Notes: generated from the sequence alone by a model not told the origin. DNA of 64,000 bases from JAWPMT01 sp965227935 (GCA_965227935.1 CBDDGS010000055.1:2170001-2234000), one strand, 5' to 3'. Counted from the first letter of the stretch, positions 39,296 through 48,897 are shown. A program made the numbers and translations.

Positions 39296-39877
39296 ATGAA
39301 GATCGAAACGGACTCCTTCCAACAGGTTGAGGTCACCTCCGCGGCACAACTGAGACACTGGCTCTCGCAAAACCATCAACAAACGGACAGCATCTGGCTT
39401 GTCACCTACACAAAGGAGGCAAAAGTCAAATACCTCTCGACGGGCGAGGTGTTGGACGAGCTACTGTGTTTTGGATGGATCGATGGTATACGCCGAAAAC
39501 TAGACCATGAACGCACGATGCAGCTCGTATCCCCTCGTCGCACCCAACATTGGGCTAAGACCTACAAAGACCGGGCAGCGAGACTGATCGAAGCCGGGCG
39601 TATGGAACCTGCAGGGCTCCAGTCAATCGAAACATCGAAAGAGAATGGCCTATGGACGTTTATGGATGACGTGGATCAATTGATCACACCCCCCGACCTT
39701 GCCAAGGCGCTCTCAATTAACCAGGCAGCTGAGACTTTCTTCCAGCAGATCAACGACTCGAGCAAGCGATTTGTCCTGCGTTGGCTAAAGCTCGCCAAAA
39801 CTGAGAAAACGAGAAAAAGCAGGATCCTTAAGATCGTCGAGCTATCGGCCAAAGGTGAGAAGCTCCCGGGGAGTTGA
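39296..39877 (+). CDS. YdeI/OmpD-associated-family protein
   Basis: This 193-residue protein has the family core WLVTYTKEAKVKYLSTGEV, DELLCFGWIDGIRRKLDHER and SPRRTQHWAKTYKDRAARL, followed by the C-terminal basic helix RFVLRWLKLAKTEKTRKSRI. The family is annotated as YdeI-like, linked in enterobacteria to bacteriocin or peptide tolerance; the role here is unknown. It lies 53 bp after the DUF3750 gene and may be co-transcribed. Confidence 0.8.
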   Translation: MKIETDSFQQVEVTSAAQLRHWLSQNHQQTDSIWLVTYTKEAKVKYLSTGEVLDELLCFGWIDGIRRKLDHERTMQLVSPRRTQHWAKTYKDRAARLIEAGRMEPAGLQSIETSKENGLWTFMDDVDQLITPPDLAKALSINQAAETFFQQINDSSKRFVLRWLKLAKTEKTRKSRILKIVELSAKGEKLPGS

Positions 39878-39905
39878 GTTACTCTGTATCTATCGCCCCT
39901 TCAGA

Positions 39906-40934
39906 TTAATCGACCATCAGCCGATCTATCCCAATCCCGGCATCCTGAGGCAGATGCACTTCTCCATTTTCAAAAACTGGTCCGTTGGCCAGGTCATTTT
40001 TGATCAACAATGGACCATCCATATCGACATAGTCAAGGAAAGGAAGCAGCTGAGCGACGGCTGAGACGCCCACGGAAGATTCGGTCATGCAACCTACCAT
40101 CACCTTCATTCCCAGCGAGCGTGCCTTTTTGATCATTCTGCGAGCCGGGGTGAGCCCCCCACACTTCATCAGTTTGATATTGATGCCATGAAAGTGCCCG
40201 GCACAACGCTGCACATCGGATTCGGACTTGATGCTTTCATCAGCGATCACTTCCAGGGGCGATTTTTCATAGACTTCCTTCATCCCTTCCCAATCATCGT
40301 CTGGGAGGGGTTGTTCGATGAATTCGACACCGAGGTCTTTCATGATCTCCGCATTTTTCAGCGTCTCCTCGGCCGTCCAGCCACAATTGGCGTCTATTCT
40401 AAAGGAAGCATCCGTTTCCTTTCGCAGGGCCCGAATGATCGCCACGTCCTCGTCTGTACCCAGTTTGATTTTGTAGTTGGGCCAGGGAAACTCACGGAGT
40501 TTACTGACCATCACATCTATGGAGTCAATGCCAATAGTATAGTTGGACAGGGGCATTTGGCGACTAGTCCCATCATCCCAAAGCCTGGATAGCGAGGTCT
40601 TTCGCTTCTTAGCATACAGATCGTTGATGGCAGCGTCTACTGCCGACAGGGCGAAGGAATTGTGCCCTAATGGCTCATTAAGCAATTCCCAGAAATCGGC
40701 CGGTTCCTGGTCGTCGTATGATTCGATCAGCGCCCGATTGTCTTCAATGGCCTGCTGGATGCCATTCAGCGGCTGGTTGTAATACTTGCTTTCTGTCGCT
40801 TCCCCGAAGCCGGAAATTCCACCCTGCTCGATCTCTACGATCAGTGTTCGCTGCACGTCGCGCGAGTCGTGAGCGATCTTGAAACGGTGCTTCAGCTCCA
40901 AATCAAAGGTGCGTAGCTTCAGAATTGTAGACAT
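39906..40934 (-). CDS. L-Ala-D/L-Glu (dipeptide) epimerase
   Basis: This enolase-superfamily enzyme has 342 residues. The catalytic Lys pair is in NYKIKLGTDED (KxK) and the second acid/base Lys in GINIKLMKCGG. Metal ligands sit in RIDANCGWT, EFIEQPLP and VIADESIKS. The N-terminal capping domain begins LRTFDLELKHRFKIAHDSR. These features match dipeptide epimerases that convert the L-Ala-D-Glu of murein peptides to L-Ala-L-Glu. It follows the M14 peptidase and amidase genes in the same direction, which supports a murein-peptide role. Confidence 0.9.
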   Translation of the reverse strand: MSTILKLRTFDLELKHRFKIAHDSRDVQRTLIVEIEQGGISGFGEATESKYYNQPLNGIQQAIEDNRALIESYDDQEPADFWELLNEPLGHNSFALSAVDAAINDLYAKKRKTSLSRLWDDGTSRQMPLSNYTIGIDSIDVMVSKLREFPWPNYKIKLGTDEDVAIIRALRKETDASFRIDANCGWTAEETLKNAEIMKDLGVEFIEQPLPDDDWEGMKEVYEKSPLEVIADESIKSESDVQRCAGHFHGINIKLMKCGGLTPARRMIKKARSLGMKVMVGCMTESSVGVSAVAQLLPFLDYVDMDGPLLIKNDLANGPVFENGEVHLPQDAGIGIDRLMVD

Positions 40935-40975
40935 ATGAAAACGTAATTCAGAGTGCTGCAGACAGCGTTACGCCA

Positions 40976-42409
40976 TCACTTCATTATTGTCGTATTGGGA
41001 ATACCGTAGTTGTCTTTAGCCGGATCATAGAGGAACCCGTTAACGATCACGTATTTGATTTCATCGCCATCCTTGAGCAGAAAAGTGGCATTTGCTCCGA
41101 GACTCAGGTCATACTCCTCACCTTGGTCACTATTGGCCAGGTGCACTGGATAAGAACTAAAGGATTTGGCATCCGAAGCAATTCCAGTAACATAAGCCGT
41201 TCCTTTTTCGAGTAGCTTCCGAAAATCTGTGGGTACTTGATCGAGCGCTGTGGTTGCAGCTGCTTCCACTTGCAGGCCGGCTGCGTCGATCGTTTGATAC
41301 CCGTAATAGGTGGAAAGGTCCCCCAACTCGGTGACTCTTCCGACATAGTGATACGTCGAATTGGTTTCATCATCCACTTCAAAGCGATGGATGCCGATGT
41401 CCAGCACATAGTCTTTGCCTTTCAGTTCATAGGTCGCCCCTTCGATTTTGAGGTCGAAAAGCTTACGGTCGTTGTTGGGGATCTCCTCGTACCGGGAAAT
41501 GTCGACATCTGCATAGCTGCCATCGGCAATGGAGAAGATGGCCGAAGCGATGGACATATAGTTGAGCTTGCGGATGAACTGCTTCTCGGGATCATCGTAG
41601 TGCCCGCCAGACTCGATGAGGATAGCACTGGTTCCCCACTTTTGAATGTTGTCGCCAAAAGCGCGGGGCTCAAAGGCGTCATTGTACCGGCCCACCTGAC
41701 CGGGGACATAGCGCTGCAAAATTTCATTCATCATGACAATCACCTTCATGGCATTGCCCCTCACGTTGTTGATTTCTTTCTCGTAGTTGTAGGCAGGTGC
41801 CAAATAGGAAATGGTCGCTGGCTTGTCAGTACGGTTGGCATTGTAGTATCGGCTTTGATCGTGTAGGTTGAAGCCAAATTCCGCATCCAGGCTATCCCTT
41901 ACATACTTCAGTGTTCGCCCTTCGGGCGTTTGAAGTCTTTGGGCATCTCTATTGATGTCTACCCCCAGTAGGTTGCGGCGAGTGAAGCGTTCAGCGCCAT
42001 CGGGGTTGAGCATAGGTAGGAAGTGCAGCGTCACATTTTCCAGCATGGACGTTTTCTCCGCCTTGTACATGTCTGGGTCCGCCAGCATATTGAGCATGTC
42101 AAACACCGCCATCGTTGCCGTGGGCTCATTGCCATGCATCTGCGACCAGAGGAAGACATCCGTGTCTCCCGTGCCTATGGAAATTAGGGAAAGGGAGCGC
42201 CCCTCAATCGATTGGCCTACTTCCCTGACCGTAAAATCTGGGTTGGCAGCCAGCCTCTCAATCAAAGGCACCAATTGCGCATGCTTGATGCGCTGAACTT
42301 TGAGCGTAGGCTCTCGCACTTTGTCGAAGTCAGCAAACAACTGATCTGTGAAGTCTTGAGCTGTGGCCAGGTGGCCAATAAAAATCAGTGGGAGTAAAAA
42401 TCTTCTCAT
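40976..42409 (-). CDS. Secreted M14-family zinc carboxypeptidase
   Basis: This 477-residue protein has a signal peptide (LLPLIFIGHLATAQ). Zinc ligands H and E are in SQMHGNEPTATMAVF and the third ligand in FNLHDQSRYYN; the catalytic Glu is in AILIESGGHYDDPEK. A C-terminal beta-rich ~150 residues follow the peptidase. It may remove amino acids from murein or protein peptides in the periplasm. The amidase start lies 4 bp upstream of it in operon order. Confidence 0.9.
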   Translation of the reverse strand: MRRFLLPLIFIGHLATAQDFTDQLFADFDKVREPTLKVQRIKHAQLVPLIERLAANPDFTVREVGQSIEGRSLSLISIGTGDTDVFLWSQMHGNEPTATMAVFDMLNMLADPDMYKAEKTSMLENVTLHFLPMLNPDGAERFTRRNLLGVDINRDAQRLQTPEGRTLKYVRDSLDAEFGFNLHDQSRYYNANRTDKPATISYLAPAYNYEKEINNVRGNAMKVIVMMNEILQRYVPGQVGRYNDAFEPRAFGDNIQKWGTSAILIESGGHYDDPEKQFIRKLNYMSIASAIFSIADGSYADVDISRYEEIPNNDRKLFDLKIEGATYELKGKDYVLDIGIHRFEVDDETNSTYHYVGRVTELGDLSTYYGYQTIDAAGLQVEAAATTALDQVPTDFRKLLEKGTAYVTGIASDAKSFSSYPVHLANSDQGEEYDLSLGANATFLLKDGDEIKYVIVNGFLYDPAKDNYGIPNTTIMK

Positions 42410-42413
42410 AATC

Positions 42414-43106
42414 TTAATTATTGTCAGAGGTCTCTTGTGGAGCCGGTTTTTGGGGTAGCGGAAGGAAACCGAGATCGTCAGTTGCGTCCCTTATGCCTTT
42501 CATGAACTCATCACCGGGGTCGGACTTTTGCGTTCGGTAGCCCTCGTCTACTTCTTTCCACAAATCGTGCCCGTCGAAGAGGGTATATTCAGAGTGTCCG
42601 ATGACGTATTGTATGTCGTACTTCTTTTTCAAGTACTTGATCAGCCAGATATTGGATTGTAGTTGTGCGTCGGTCAAGGGCACCTCTTCCGTCCCGCCGA
42701 CGTTTTCGATCCCAATCGCACAATGATTTAATCCGATGACATGTCGCGCCATGTAGTTTTCGGGCATCAGGCGATAGATGGTGCCATCCTGGTCGACGAC
42801 GAACTGCGAGGAGACATTCAGCGCACTGGCGCCAGCGATTTTATCTCGCCAGTTGGGCAGCTTGGCGTCGTTGAATGCATCGAATGTTTTTTCTAAAGTA
42901 GGTATGACCGTATAGTGGACGACGACCATTTTGGGATCGATGGTGGGTGTGCTTTGCTCTATTCGGTAGCGAGTGGATAAATATTCCAATGTGAGTTGAA
43001 CACGCTCATCATCAAACGTGATGGGCATTTCCTGGATGGTTGTGCTGTCACAGGAGGTAAATCCAACAGCCATTACTAATCCAATAAGCAGCTTTTCCAC
43101 TCTCAT
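42414..43106 (-). CDS. N-acetylmuramoyl-L-alanine amidase lipoprotein (Amidase_2)
   Basis: This 230-residue lipoprotein (GFTSC, Cys 19) has the Amidase_2/AmpD fold. Zinc ligands are in MVVVHYTVIP, MARHVIGLNHCAIGIENVGG and the final DPGD motif (TQKSDPGDEF), with VIGHSEYTLFDGHDLW between. It cleaves the bond between MurNAc and L-Ala. It is the first gene of a three-gene run with M14 carboxypeptidase and dipeptide epimerase, which together could strip, trim and recycle murein peptides at the envelope. Confidence 0.9.
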   Translation of the reverse strand: MRVEKLLIGLVMAVGFTSCDSTTIQEMPITFDDERVQLTLEYLSTRYRIEQSTPTIDPKMVVVHYTVIPTLEKTFDAFNDAKLPNWRDKIAGASALNVSSQFVVDQDGTIYRLMPENYMARHVIGLNHCAIGIENVGGTEEVPLTDAQLQSNIWLIKYLKKKYDIQYVIGHSEYTLFDGHDLWKEVDEGYRTQKSDPGDEFMKGIRDATDDLGFLPLPQKPAPQETSDNN

Positions 43107-43300
43107 TCTTCATCGGTTTGTGTTTTCCAAGGGTGCCGAAACGCATTAGCGAGGAAAACTTGTTAGGGCTCACTAATATGTAGCAAATATGCGAGGGGTC
43201 GACCTTTCACCACTACTTTGACCTTTACAAATGCTAGTTTACCTTACTTTTAGCCGACGCCTAATAACGTTGACACCCTGCTTTAATTGAAGAATTGCTT

Positions 43301-44548
43301 ATGAACGAGGAAGCTTTGATCACCAATGATGCGGTAGTATTTGGACTCCTGATGCTGATTCTGGCATTTGTATTTCATACATCCAGTATCGAACATGGAT
43401 TTTGGAAAAAGTTTTACACCTATGTCCCCACGGTGCTGGTTTGCTATTTCGCCCCTTCCATATTCACTGCCTTTGGCGTCATCGACCCCGAAAAGTCCCG
43501 GCTTTATTTTGTTGCTAGTCGGTACTTATTACCGGCCTGTTTGGTCTTACTGACGATTAGCGTCGATCTGAAAGAGATCCTGAAACTTGGGCCAAAAGCC
43601 CTCATCATGTTTCTGACGGGGACACTGGGTATTATGCTGGGTGGTCCGTTGGCTATATTGCTTTTCTCCTGGTTGGCGCCGGACGTTATCAATGCCCCTC
43701 CTCCCAATGAGGTGTGGCGGGGATTGACCACCGTCGCAGGAAGCTGGATCGGCGGTGGAGCCAATCAAGCGGCCATGAAAGAGGTCTTTGAGGTGAGCGA
43801 CAGCATCTTTTCCAAGGTGGTTGCTGTCGATATCATCGTCGCCAATGTGTGGCTCGCCATCTTATTGTTTGGGGTAGGGAGAGAGAAACTCATCGACAGA
43901 AAACTAAAGGCTGACAATACTGCCATAGAGGTGTTGAAGACGAAGATGATTGACTTTGAAGAAGGCATTAAAAGGATCCCCTCTTCCGCCGATCTTTTTA
44001 GGTTGCTCGGTGTCGGCTTCGTTTGTACGGCCCTGGGGCACTGGATGGCCGACATCATCGCCCCGTTTATCGGTGAGAATTATCCCGTCCTGAAGGACTA
44101 TAGCCTCGACTCCAACTTCTTCTGGATTGTGGTGATCAGCACCACATTGGGTGTCGCCCTTTCATTTACCAAAGCGCGGAACCTTGAGGGCGCAGGCGCT
44201 TCCAAAGTAGGGACGGTCTTCATCTTTATTCTCGTGGCTACCATCGGTATGCAGATGGATATAACGGCCATTTTCGATAATCCCGGGCTATTTCTTGTTG
44301 GGTTCGTCTGGATCTGCATTCATGCAGGTTGCTTGATCTTAGTGGCCAAACTTATCAAAGCACCTTTCTTCTTCGCGGCGGTCGGTAGCCAGGCCAATGT
44401 GGGTGGCGCAGCATCGGCCCCTGTTGTGGCGAGTTACTTCCATCCCTCTCTGGCTCCGGTTGGGGTTTTGCTCGCCGTACTTGGATATGCCGTGGGTACC
44501 TACGGTGCACTGCTGTGTGGCTACATGATGCAAGGAGTGAGTCCATGA
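43301..44548 (+). CDS. DUF819-family membrane protein
   Basis: This protein of about 415 residues starts at ATG 43301 (MNEEALITNDAVVF); a TTG six bases earlier also fits. It has ten or more membrane spans, with typical DUF819 segments LTGTLGIMLGGPLAILLF, TVAGSWIGGGANQAAMKE and SQANVGGAASAPVVAS. Conserved Gly-rich loops occur in both halves, as in sodium-coupled carriers. Substrate is unknown. A divergent promoter region lies upstream (TTTG, 19 nt, TACCTTAC near 43215). The next gene starts at its stop (ATGATG). Confidence 0.88.
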   Translation: MNEEALITNDAVVFGLLMLILAFVFHTSSIEHGFWKKFYTYVPTVLVCYFAPSIFTAFGVIDPEKSRLYFVASRYLLPACLVLLTISVDLKEILKLGPKALIMFLTGTLGIMLGGPLAILLFSWLAPDVINAPPPNEVWRGLTTVAGSWIGGGANQAAMKEVFEVSDSIFSKVVAVDIIVANVWLAILLFGVGREKLIDRKLKADNTAIEVLKTKMIDFEEGIKRIPSSADLFRLLGVGFVCTALGHWMADIIAPFIGENYPVLKDYSLDSNFFWIVVISTTLGVALSFTKARNLEGAGASKVGTVFIFILVATIGMQMDITAIFDNPGLFLVGFVWICIHAGCLILVAKLIKAPFFFAAVGSQANVGGAASAPVVASYFHPSLAPVGVLLAVLGYAVGTYGALLCGYMMQGVSP

Positions 44549-45249
44549 TGTCACCAGGGTCAGTTAGTAGTAGACTAGTTCGTTTCGGTCAGTTCGAAAC
44601 AACCTTTATAAAATCCTTGGTCGTTTGTTCGCTGGTCGTATGTCTTCTTGCATGCGGTGACAGCTTAACGAGCGAAGAAATTGCCAAGAGGTGCCAGGCA
44701 TATCATGAAGCGGAGGGTCGCTGGTATGATAAGGAGCTCGAGCTGGAATTGGAGAGCCAAAGCGTCTTCAGCGACAACAATACAGAGATCATCCAACTCA
44801 GGATCGACAATCGGTCCGATGAGTTTGAGTACAACAATCTATTCCGAGGCGTCCATTTGGAATATCGCCCTGGAACATGCGTCGCCCACAACGATAGCTC
44901 GAGCTGTGAAAATTACGAATGGGCCTCAAAGTTCTATCCGTACATCTGGGGGTTGCCGTCCAAGTTTTTTGACCCGGGTGTGCAGGTGCAGGAAGCCTTT
45001 GAGGAGAAGGTCATCAATAAAAAGGCTGTCTACGTGATCCACATCGCTTACGAAAAGGAAGACTGGGACTTCTACATCAACAGGGCGTCTTATTATTTGG
45101 AAGGCTTCAAGTTTGTCAAGAAGGACGATAGCGGTGGTGAGATCGTCTTCAACGAGGGGAGTAAGACCGTCAACGGCATCGTCATGCCCACCAAGAGGAT
45201 CTGGTACGACCTGGATATGGAACTGCTTGGGACGGATTTGTTGAGGTAG
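44545..45249 (+). CDS. DUF6503-like lipoprotein
   Basis: This 234-residue protein starts at an ATG overlapping the previous stop, so the pair is coupled; a longer frame from 44515 is unlikely. A long n-region precedes a lipoprotein signal (VVCLLAC, Cys 37). Mature features are AYHEAEGRWYDKELELELES, FYPYIWGLPSKFFDPGVQV and the late VNGIVMPTKRIWYDLD, a beta-rich layout resembling the DUF6503 family of Bacteroidota. Outer-membrane location is likely; function unknown. The family call is tentative. Confidence 0.65.
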   Translation: MMSPGSVSSRLVRFGQFETTFIKSLVVCSLVVCLLACGDSLTSEEIAKRCQAYHEAEGRWYDKELELELESQSVFSDNNTEIIQLRIDNRSDEFEYNNLFRGVHLEYRPGTCVAHNDSSSCENYEWASKFYPYIWGLPSKFFDPGVQVQEAFEEKVINKKAVYVIHIAYEKEDWDFYINRASYYLEGFKFVKKDDSGGEIVFNEGSKTVNGIVMPTKRIWYDLDMELLGTDLLR

Positions 45250-45308
45250 GGGTAGCTACGCATCACTACCCATCCAGCTCAAAAAACTCTTGAGCGAAAA
45301 CCGACCAT

Positions 45309-45854
45309 TCAATCACCCCATTGAAACTCGTATCCAGTCCAAACAGTAAGAAAATTACCTACGAGCGCAAACAGACCAAAACCAAACAGCACCGAATAGT
45401 CCTTTTGATCTAAGAGTATTGGAAGAGGATTCCATATCGTCTCCATAAATAGAAAGGAGATACCCATCCCAAAAAGCATTGATATTAGAAGAAGAAAAAT
45501 GCAGCGGTATCTCAATTGTCCCGAGGTGATAGAATATGTCGCCTTAAATGTGATACCACCTCCTCCATGTTCTGTTGAAGGGAGATATAATGCCTTGACC
45601 GATCGAACTAGTATGTATAATGAAACAAAATATGCTACCTGACTCAATATTAGCACTCCTATTGAAAGCCTTCTGCCCACACCAGACCCGAACAAGCCCA
45701 GACTTTCGCCATCTTCAGTGGCACCCATCAAAATCGGGAGAGAATCGATACCAGTTAGAAAAGCGAAAATAGTGATTATGCTAGCGGACAAACCGAGAAT
45801 TCCACTGCCGGAATTTTTTGCTCGCCGATATTCCCAATTAGGTCTTACTTCCAT
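45309..45854 (-). CDS. Four-span membrane protein of unknown function
   Basis: This 181-residue protein has four hydrophobic segments, near 20-40 (GILGLSASIITIFAFLTG), 60-85 (SIGVLILSQVAYFVSLYIL), 118-140 (CIFLLLISMLFGMGISFLF) and 155-175 (VLFGFGLFALVGNFLTVW). Its base composition is visibly richer in A/T than the neighbouring DUF819 gene, so it may be an acquired gene. No family is recognised. Confidence 0.6.
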   Translation of the reverse strand: MEVRPNWEYRRAKNSGSGILGLSASIITIFAFLTGIDSLPILMGATEDGESLGLFGSGVGRRLSIGVLILSQVAYFVSLYILVRSVKALYLPSTEHGGGGITFKATYSITSGQLRYRCIFLLLISMLFGMGISFLFMETIWNPLPILLDQKDYSVLFGFGLFALVGNFLTVWTGYEFQWGD

Positions 45855-46067
45855 AGTGCGATCAACATGCGACCTTTACTAAGGTACTTAATTCCAAAGT
45901 AGCTAACTACATAGATCCTATGGAAGAATTAGATTGTTCGAATCGCCATTATTGACGGTTTTTCCAAGTGCAAAAAGCATCGAAAGGTGCGAATGGGCTG
46001 AACCATAGGCTCCTACAAACTTAATAGTAGTTGCCAACCATCAACTTCTTGACGCTGATTTAGGATA

Positions 46068-46547
46068 ATGGAGAAAGGTCAAGTTGTCGGTTACACTGGT
46101 GTTCCGAAAAACCCACATAAGCGCAAGGAGGGATCAAAGTGGGAAAAATTCGTAAAATGGCTCTTGCCATGGGTAGGAGAGAAGGCAGCCATGGCTGAAA
46201 AGCTGATAGAAGCCGAAGTGAGAACTAAGGTTGCTTTAGCGGCTAAGACAGAAGCGGAGGCAGAAAAAATAAGAGCGGAGGCGTTCAAGACCAAAGTAGA
46301 GGCAGTAAAAATCGTCGAGGACGTGGAGAAAATCAAAATAGAAACCCTCCGAAGGAAAGGGATCCGAACAGATAATAACGTTGTGGATATCCCTTCTGAA
46401 ATCATAGAAGAAGTAAGGTCCGAACTGGCCGAAAAGCTAAGGAGGCTGTCCGATGTGTATGGTGGGCAACTCCTAGGAGCAACAAATGCCGAGCCAGTTG
46501 AGGACGAGGCAGGTGATACTGCAGGATCCGCCACCCAATCCGAGTAG
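46068..46547 (+). CDS. Alanine/glutamate-rich coiled-coil protein
   Basis: This 159-residue cytoplasmic protein has no signal peptide. Residues 1-35 are basic with aromatics (SKWEKFVKWLLPWVGEKAA) and could touch membrane or nucleic acid. Residues ~40-100 form one long amphipathic helix rich in A, E and K with a repeat near 11 residues (EAEAEKIRAEAFKTKVEAV). A short folded segment follows (VDIPSEIIEEVRSELAEKL), then an acidic tail. An antisense frame on the other strand is a composition shadow. No family is recognised. Confidence 0.55.
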   Translation: MEKGQVVGYTGVPKNPHKRKEGSKWEKFVKWLLPWVGEKAAMAEKLIEAEVRTKVALAAKTEAEAEKIRAEAFKTKVEAVKIVEDVEKIKIETLRRKGIRTDNNVVDIPSEIIEEVRSELAEKLRRLSDVYGGQLLGATNAEPVEDEAGDTAGSATQSE

Positions 46548-46642
46548 AGGGAACGGCTGATTCTTCGGCTCAGCCAGATCCGCCCGGCGATTCTATTACA
46601 AAAAAGTATTAGCAATTTTGTGTGTATTCCGAACTCGGTGAC

Positions 46643-47791
46643 TCAATTCTTCACTTGAAGTTTCTTCCTGGCCTCTAAAAAGTCTAGTACCGCTAGGTTT
46701 CGTGCTTCTATCTCTGGATTCGACAGTTTGCCAGGCCCCAAGTCGATATACCTGCTGTTTCCCATCCATTTGAAAACCTTAATGGCGTCATTGTTCCCGG
46801 GCCAGTCCCAGGTGAGGAGGTCATCACTCCATGCAATCCCAATCGACGCATTTTTGTCAAAATCTCCCTCCTTTTCGGATTTGGGTCCTGAACCGTGAAA
46901 GAACATCACATACTTACCCAAACCGTCTTTCTCTTTTAGGTTGATCACGGTACCAGCAGTAATTCTTCCTTTTGCCCAGTCCCATTCGTTCTGTCCCAAA
47001 GTGATCAGGTTGCCCCAATCGGTCCAGTTCTCTAAATCGGATGAACGCTTCATAGCTATTCCATTGGGTGGTGAATGAAACAGGATGTACTCATCATTCT
47101 CATTGAGTACACACACATTTTCACCGGATTCGGTGTGCCCGTAAAAGGTCCAGTTCTCCAAGTCGTAGCTGTAAGACATGCTTACGCCATTCTGTTTGTA
47201 AAAGCACCACCATTTTCCTTTTTCGTTTTTGTCTTCTAGTAGGTAGGGATCGATCATTCTTCCCATATCCGCAACATGCACTTCCGGGCCTTTTACTTTG
47301 ATGGTCTCTGGCTCACCCCAATTGTTGAGGTCTTTGCTGCGCAGGGTGTATAATCTGGCATCTCGGGAGCCATACCGCACTCCCTGGTCAGTGGTGTGGT
47401 CAGGACGCGGATAGGTTTGTAGACACAAAACCCATTCATTGTTGTGCCTGATGATATTACCTGGGCTGGAGAAATTCAAGGTTTGGTCCTTTGGGGTGAG
47501 GATCCGCTCCGGGCTCCAATTTTTTAAGTCCTTCGAATGGCTTTCAGCGGTGTAGGAATAGATCCTGCCGTTTTGGGTTTTCACGAATGTGAAAAACAGA
47601 TAGAATACATCCTCGTGATACAAGATCGCTGGGTCGCGATAAGCAGTGCTGTCATTGCCTTTGAAAATGATTGGTGAATCGAGGGAACTAAGCACGTTGA
47701 TCTGAGTGCCTTTTTGATCGGCACAGCCGGAGAAAAGCGCCAGGAAGAAATAGCTTAGGAGGCTAGCGGTCAAAACAGTGGGTTTCTTCAT
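46643..47791 (-). CDS. GH43-like beta-propeller lipoprotein
   Basis: This 382-residue lipoprotein (LFSGC, Cys 23) is predicted as a five-bladed beta-propeller. Glycoside-hydrolase features include the catalytic-base-like Asp in AYRDPAILYHEDVFYLF, repeated blade motifs (NEWVLCLQTYPRP, GKWWCFYKQNGVS, NEYILFHSPPNG) and GRITAGTVINLKEK with a likely acid. This fits GH43 or a related GH117/GH32-like enzyme acting on plant or algal polysaccharide. No SusC/SusD genes adjoin it. Confidence 0.75.
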   Translation of the reverse strand: MKKPTVLTASLLSYFFLALFSGCADQKGTQINVLSSLDSPIIFKGNDSTAYRDPAILYHEDVFYLFFTFVKTQNGRIYSYTAESHSKDLKNWSPERILTPKDQTLNFSSPGNIIRHNNEWVLCLQTYPRPDHTTDQGVRYGSRDARLYTLRSKDLNNWGEPETIKVKGPEVHVADMGRMIDPYLLEDKNEKGKWWCFYKQNGVSMSYSYDLENWTFYGHTESGENVCVLNENDEYILFHSPPNGIAMKRSSDLENWTDWGNLITLGQNEWDWAKGRITAGTVINLKEKDGLGKYVMFFHGSGPKSEKEGDFDKNASIGIAWSDDLLTWDWPGNNDAIKVFKWMGNSRYIDLGPGKLSNPEIEARNLAVLDFLEARKKLQVKN

Positions 47792-47982
47792 GACGCATAA
47801 TATTAGGGATTGTGGCGGAATTAGTGATTATGACCGACTAGTTCTGCTTGGCAAAAGAGTCGGTAGTCGATTAAAGATGGTTTTGCTTCCGGTTAGCTGT
47901 TTGGGGAGTTTGGATTCAGTAGGACGAAAAACCATATCGAATCAATTTTGAAATGACGGATTTGCGAATATCTGAATCGATG

Positions 47983-48897
47983 TCATCTTCGATTCTTGCT
48001 TTTTTTCAAAACTCGTCCATCAATAGCTACCAACCCAAAGCCAATCACTAGCATCCCAATTAGATGGTTAGCCAGTAGGCGCTCCTCCAGGAAAAAGTAA
48101 CCGAGCAGGATGGCTGAAACAGGTATCAAAAAGGTGACCAATAGTAGGTTAGTAGCGCCAGCTGTAGATAAGATTTGAAAATAGATGATGTAGGCCACGG
48201 CTGTTGACAGTGCAGCTAGTCCCAAGATTGACATCCAGACATTTGGTGTGAGCCTATCGAGATGAAGCCATCCATCCTGTGTCAATGCCAGGGGGATCAT
48301 GATGATACTCGATGCTGTCAGTTGACCTGCGGCTGTAAATAGTGGCTCTACTTGCATCTTTTTAAACCTGCGCCCATAGACACCAGCAAATCCATAAATC
48401 ATAGCTGCGATCAATATGAAGAATTGAGAGACGGTGGTGATACTCAACTCTTGTAGTAACTCGAGTCCGAGTAGCACTACTACTCCAATAAAGCCAATTG
48501 TGATTCCCACTAGTTTGTTCCATGTCATTCTCTCGTCCTTTAAGAAGATGCCAGCAATAATGACGGTAAACAAGGGTGTCGTTGCATTGAGAATAGAGGC
48601 TAGTCCAGACGGAACATGCACTTGACCCCAGACGATGAGACAAAATGGGATTACGTTGTTCAAAATCCCCATTGTGACGAAAGCCCCCCAAACGCGAGGC
48701 GAGCTATTGACTTTGATTTTGAGAGAAGCAATGACCAACCATAATATGAGTGCGGCAACAGTGACCCTGAGTGCGACGATTGTGAATGGTGGAAGGGCCT
48801 TGACGGCTACGCCGACAAAAAAGAAGGATCCTCCCCAAAGGAGGGAAAGTACCAAGAGCTGCAGCCATTCACGGCCTCCCATGCTATTTGCTGACAT
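47983..48897 (-). CDS. EamA/DMT-family transporter
   Basis: This 304-residue protein has ten membrane spans in two EamA repeats. Motifs are LLVLSLLWGGSFFFVGVAVK and LNATTPLFTVIIAGIFLKDERM in the first half, and ATNLLLVTFLIPVSAILLGYFFLEERL in the second (shown here split by the reader into its conserved P and E positions). It is a different subfamily from the transporter at 33696. Substrate unknown. Confidence 0.9.
   Translation of the reverse strand: MSANSMGGREWLQLLVLSLLWGGSFFFVGVAVKALPPFTIVALRVTVAALILWLVIASLKIKVNSSPRVWGAFVTMGILNNVIPFCLIVWGQVHVPSGLASILNATTPLFTVIIAGIFLKDERMTWNKLVGITIGFIGVVVLLGLELLQELSITTVSQFFILIAAMIYGFAGVYGRRFKKMQVEPLFTAAGQLTASSIIMIPLALTQDGWLHLDRLTPNVWMSILGLAALSTAVAYIIYFQILSTAGATNLLLVTFLIPVSAILLGYFFLEERLLANHLIGMLVIGFGLVAIDGRVLKKSKNRR

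Noticed and set aside
46091..46615. 174-codon minus-strand frame opposite the coiled-coil protein
   Set aside because: It is Ser/Ala-rich in the way expected from the complement of an Ala/Glu/Lys-rich gene; the sense frame has the better coding character.
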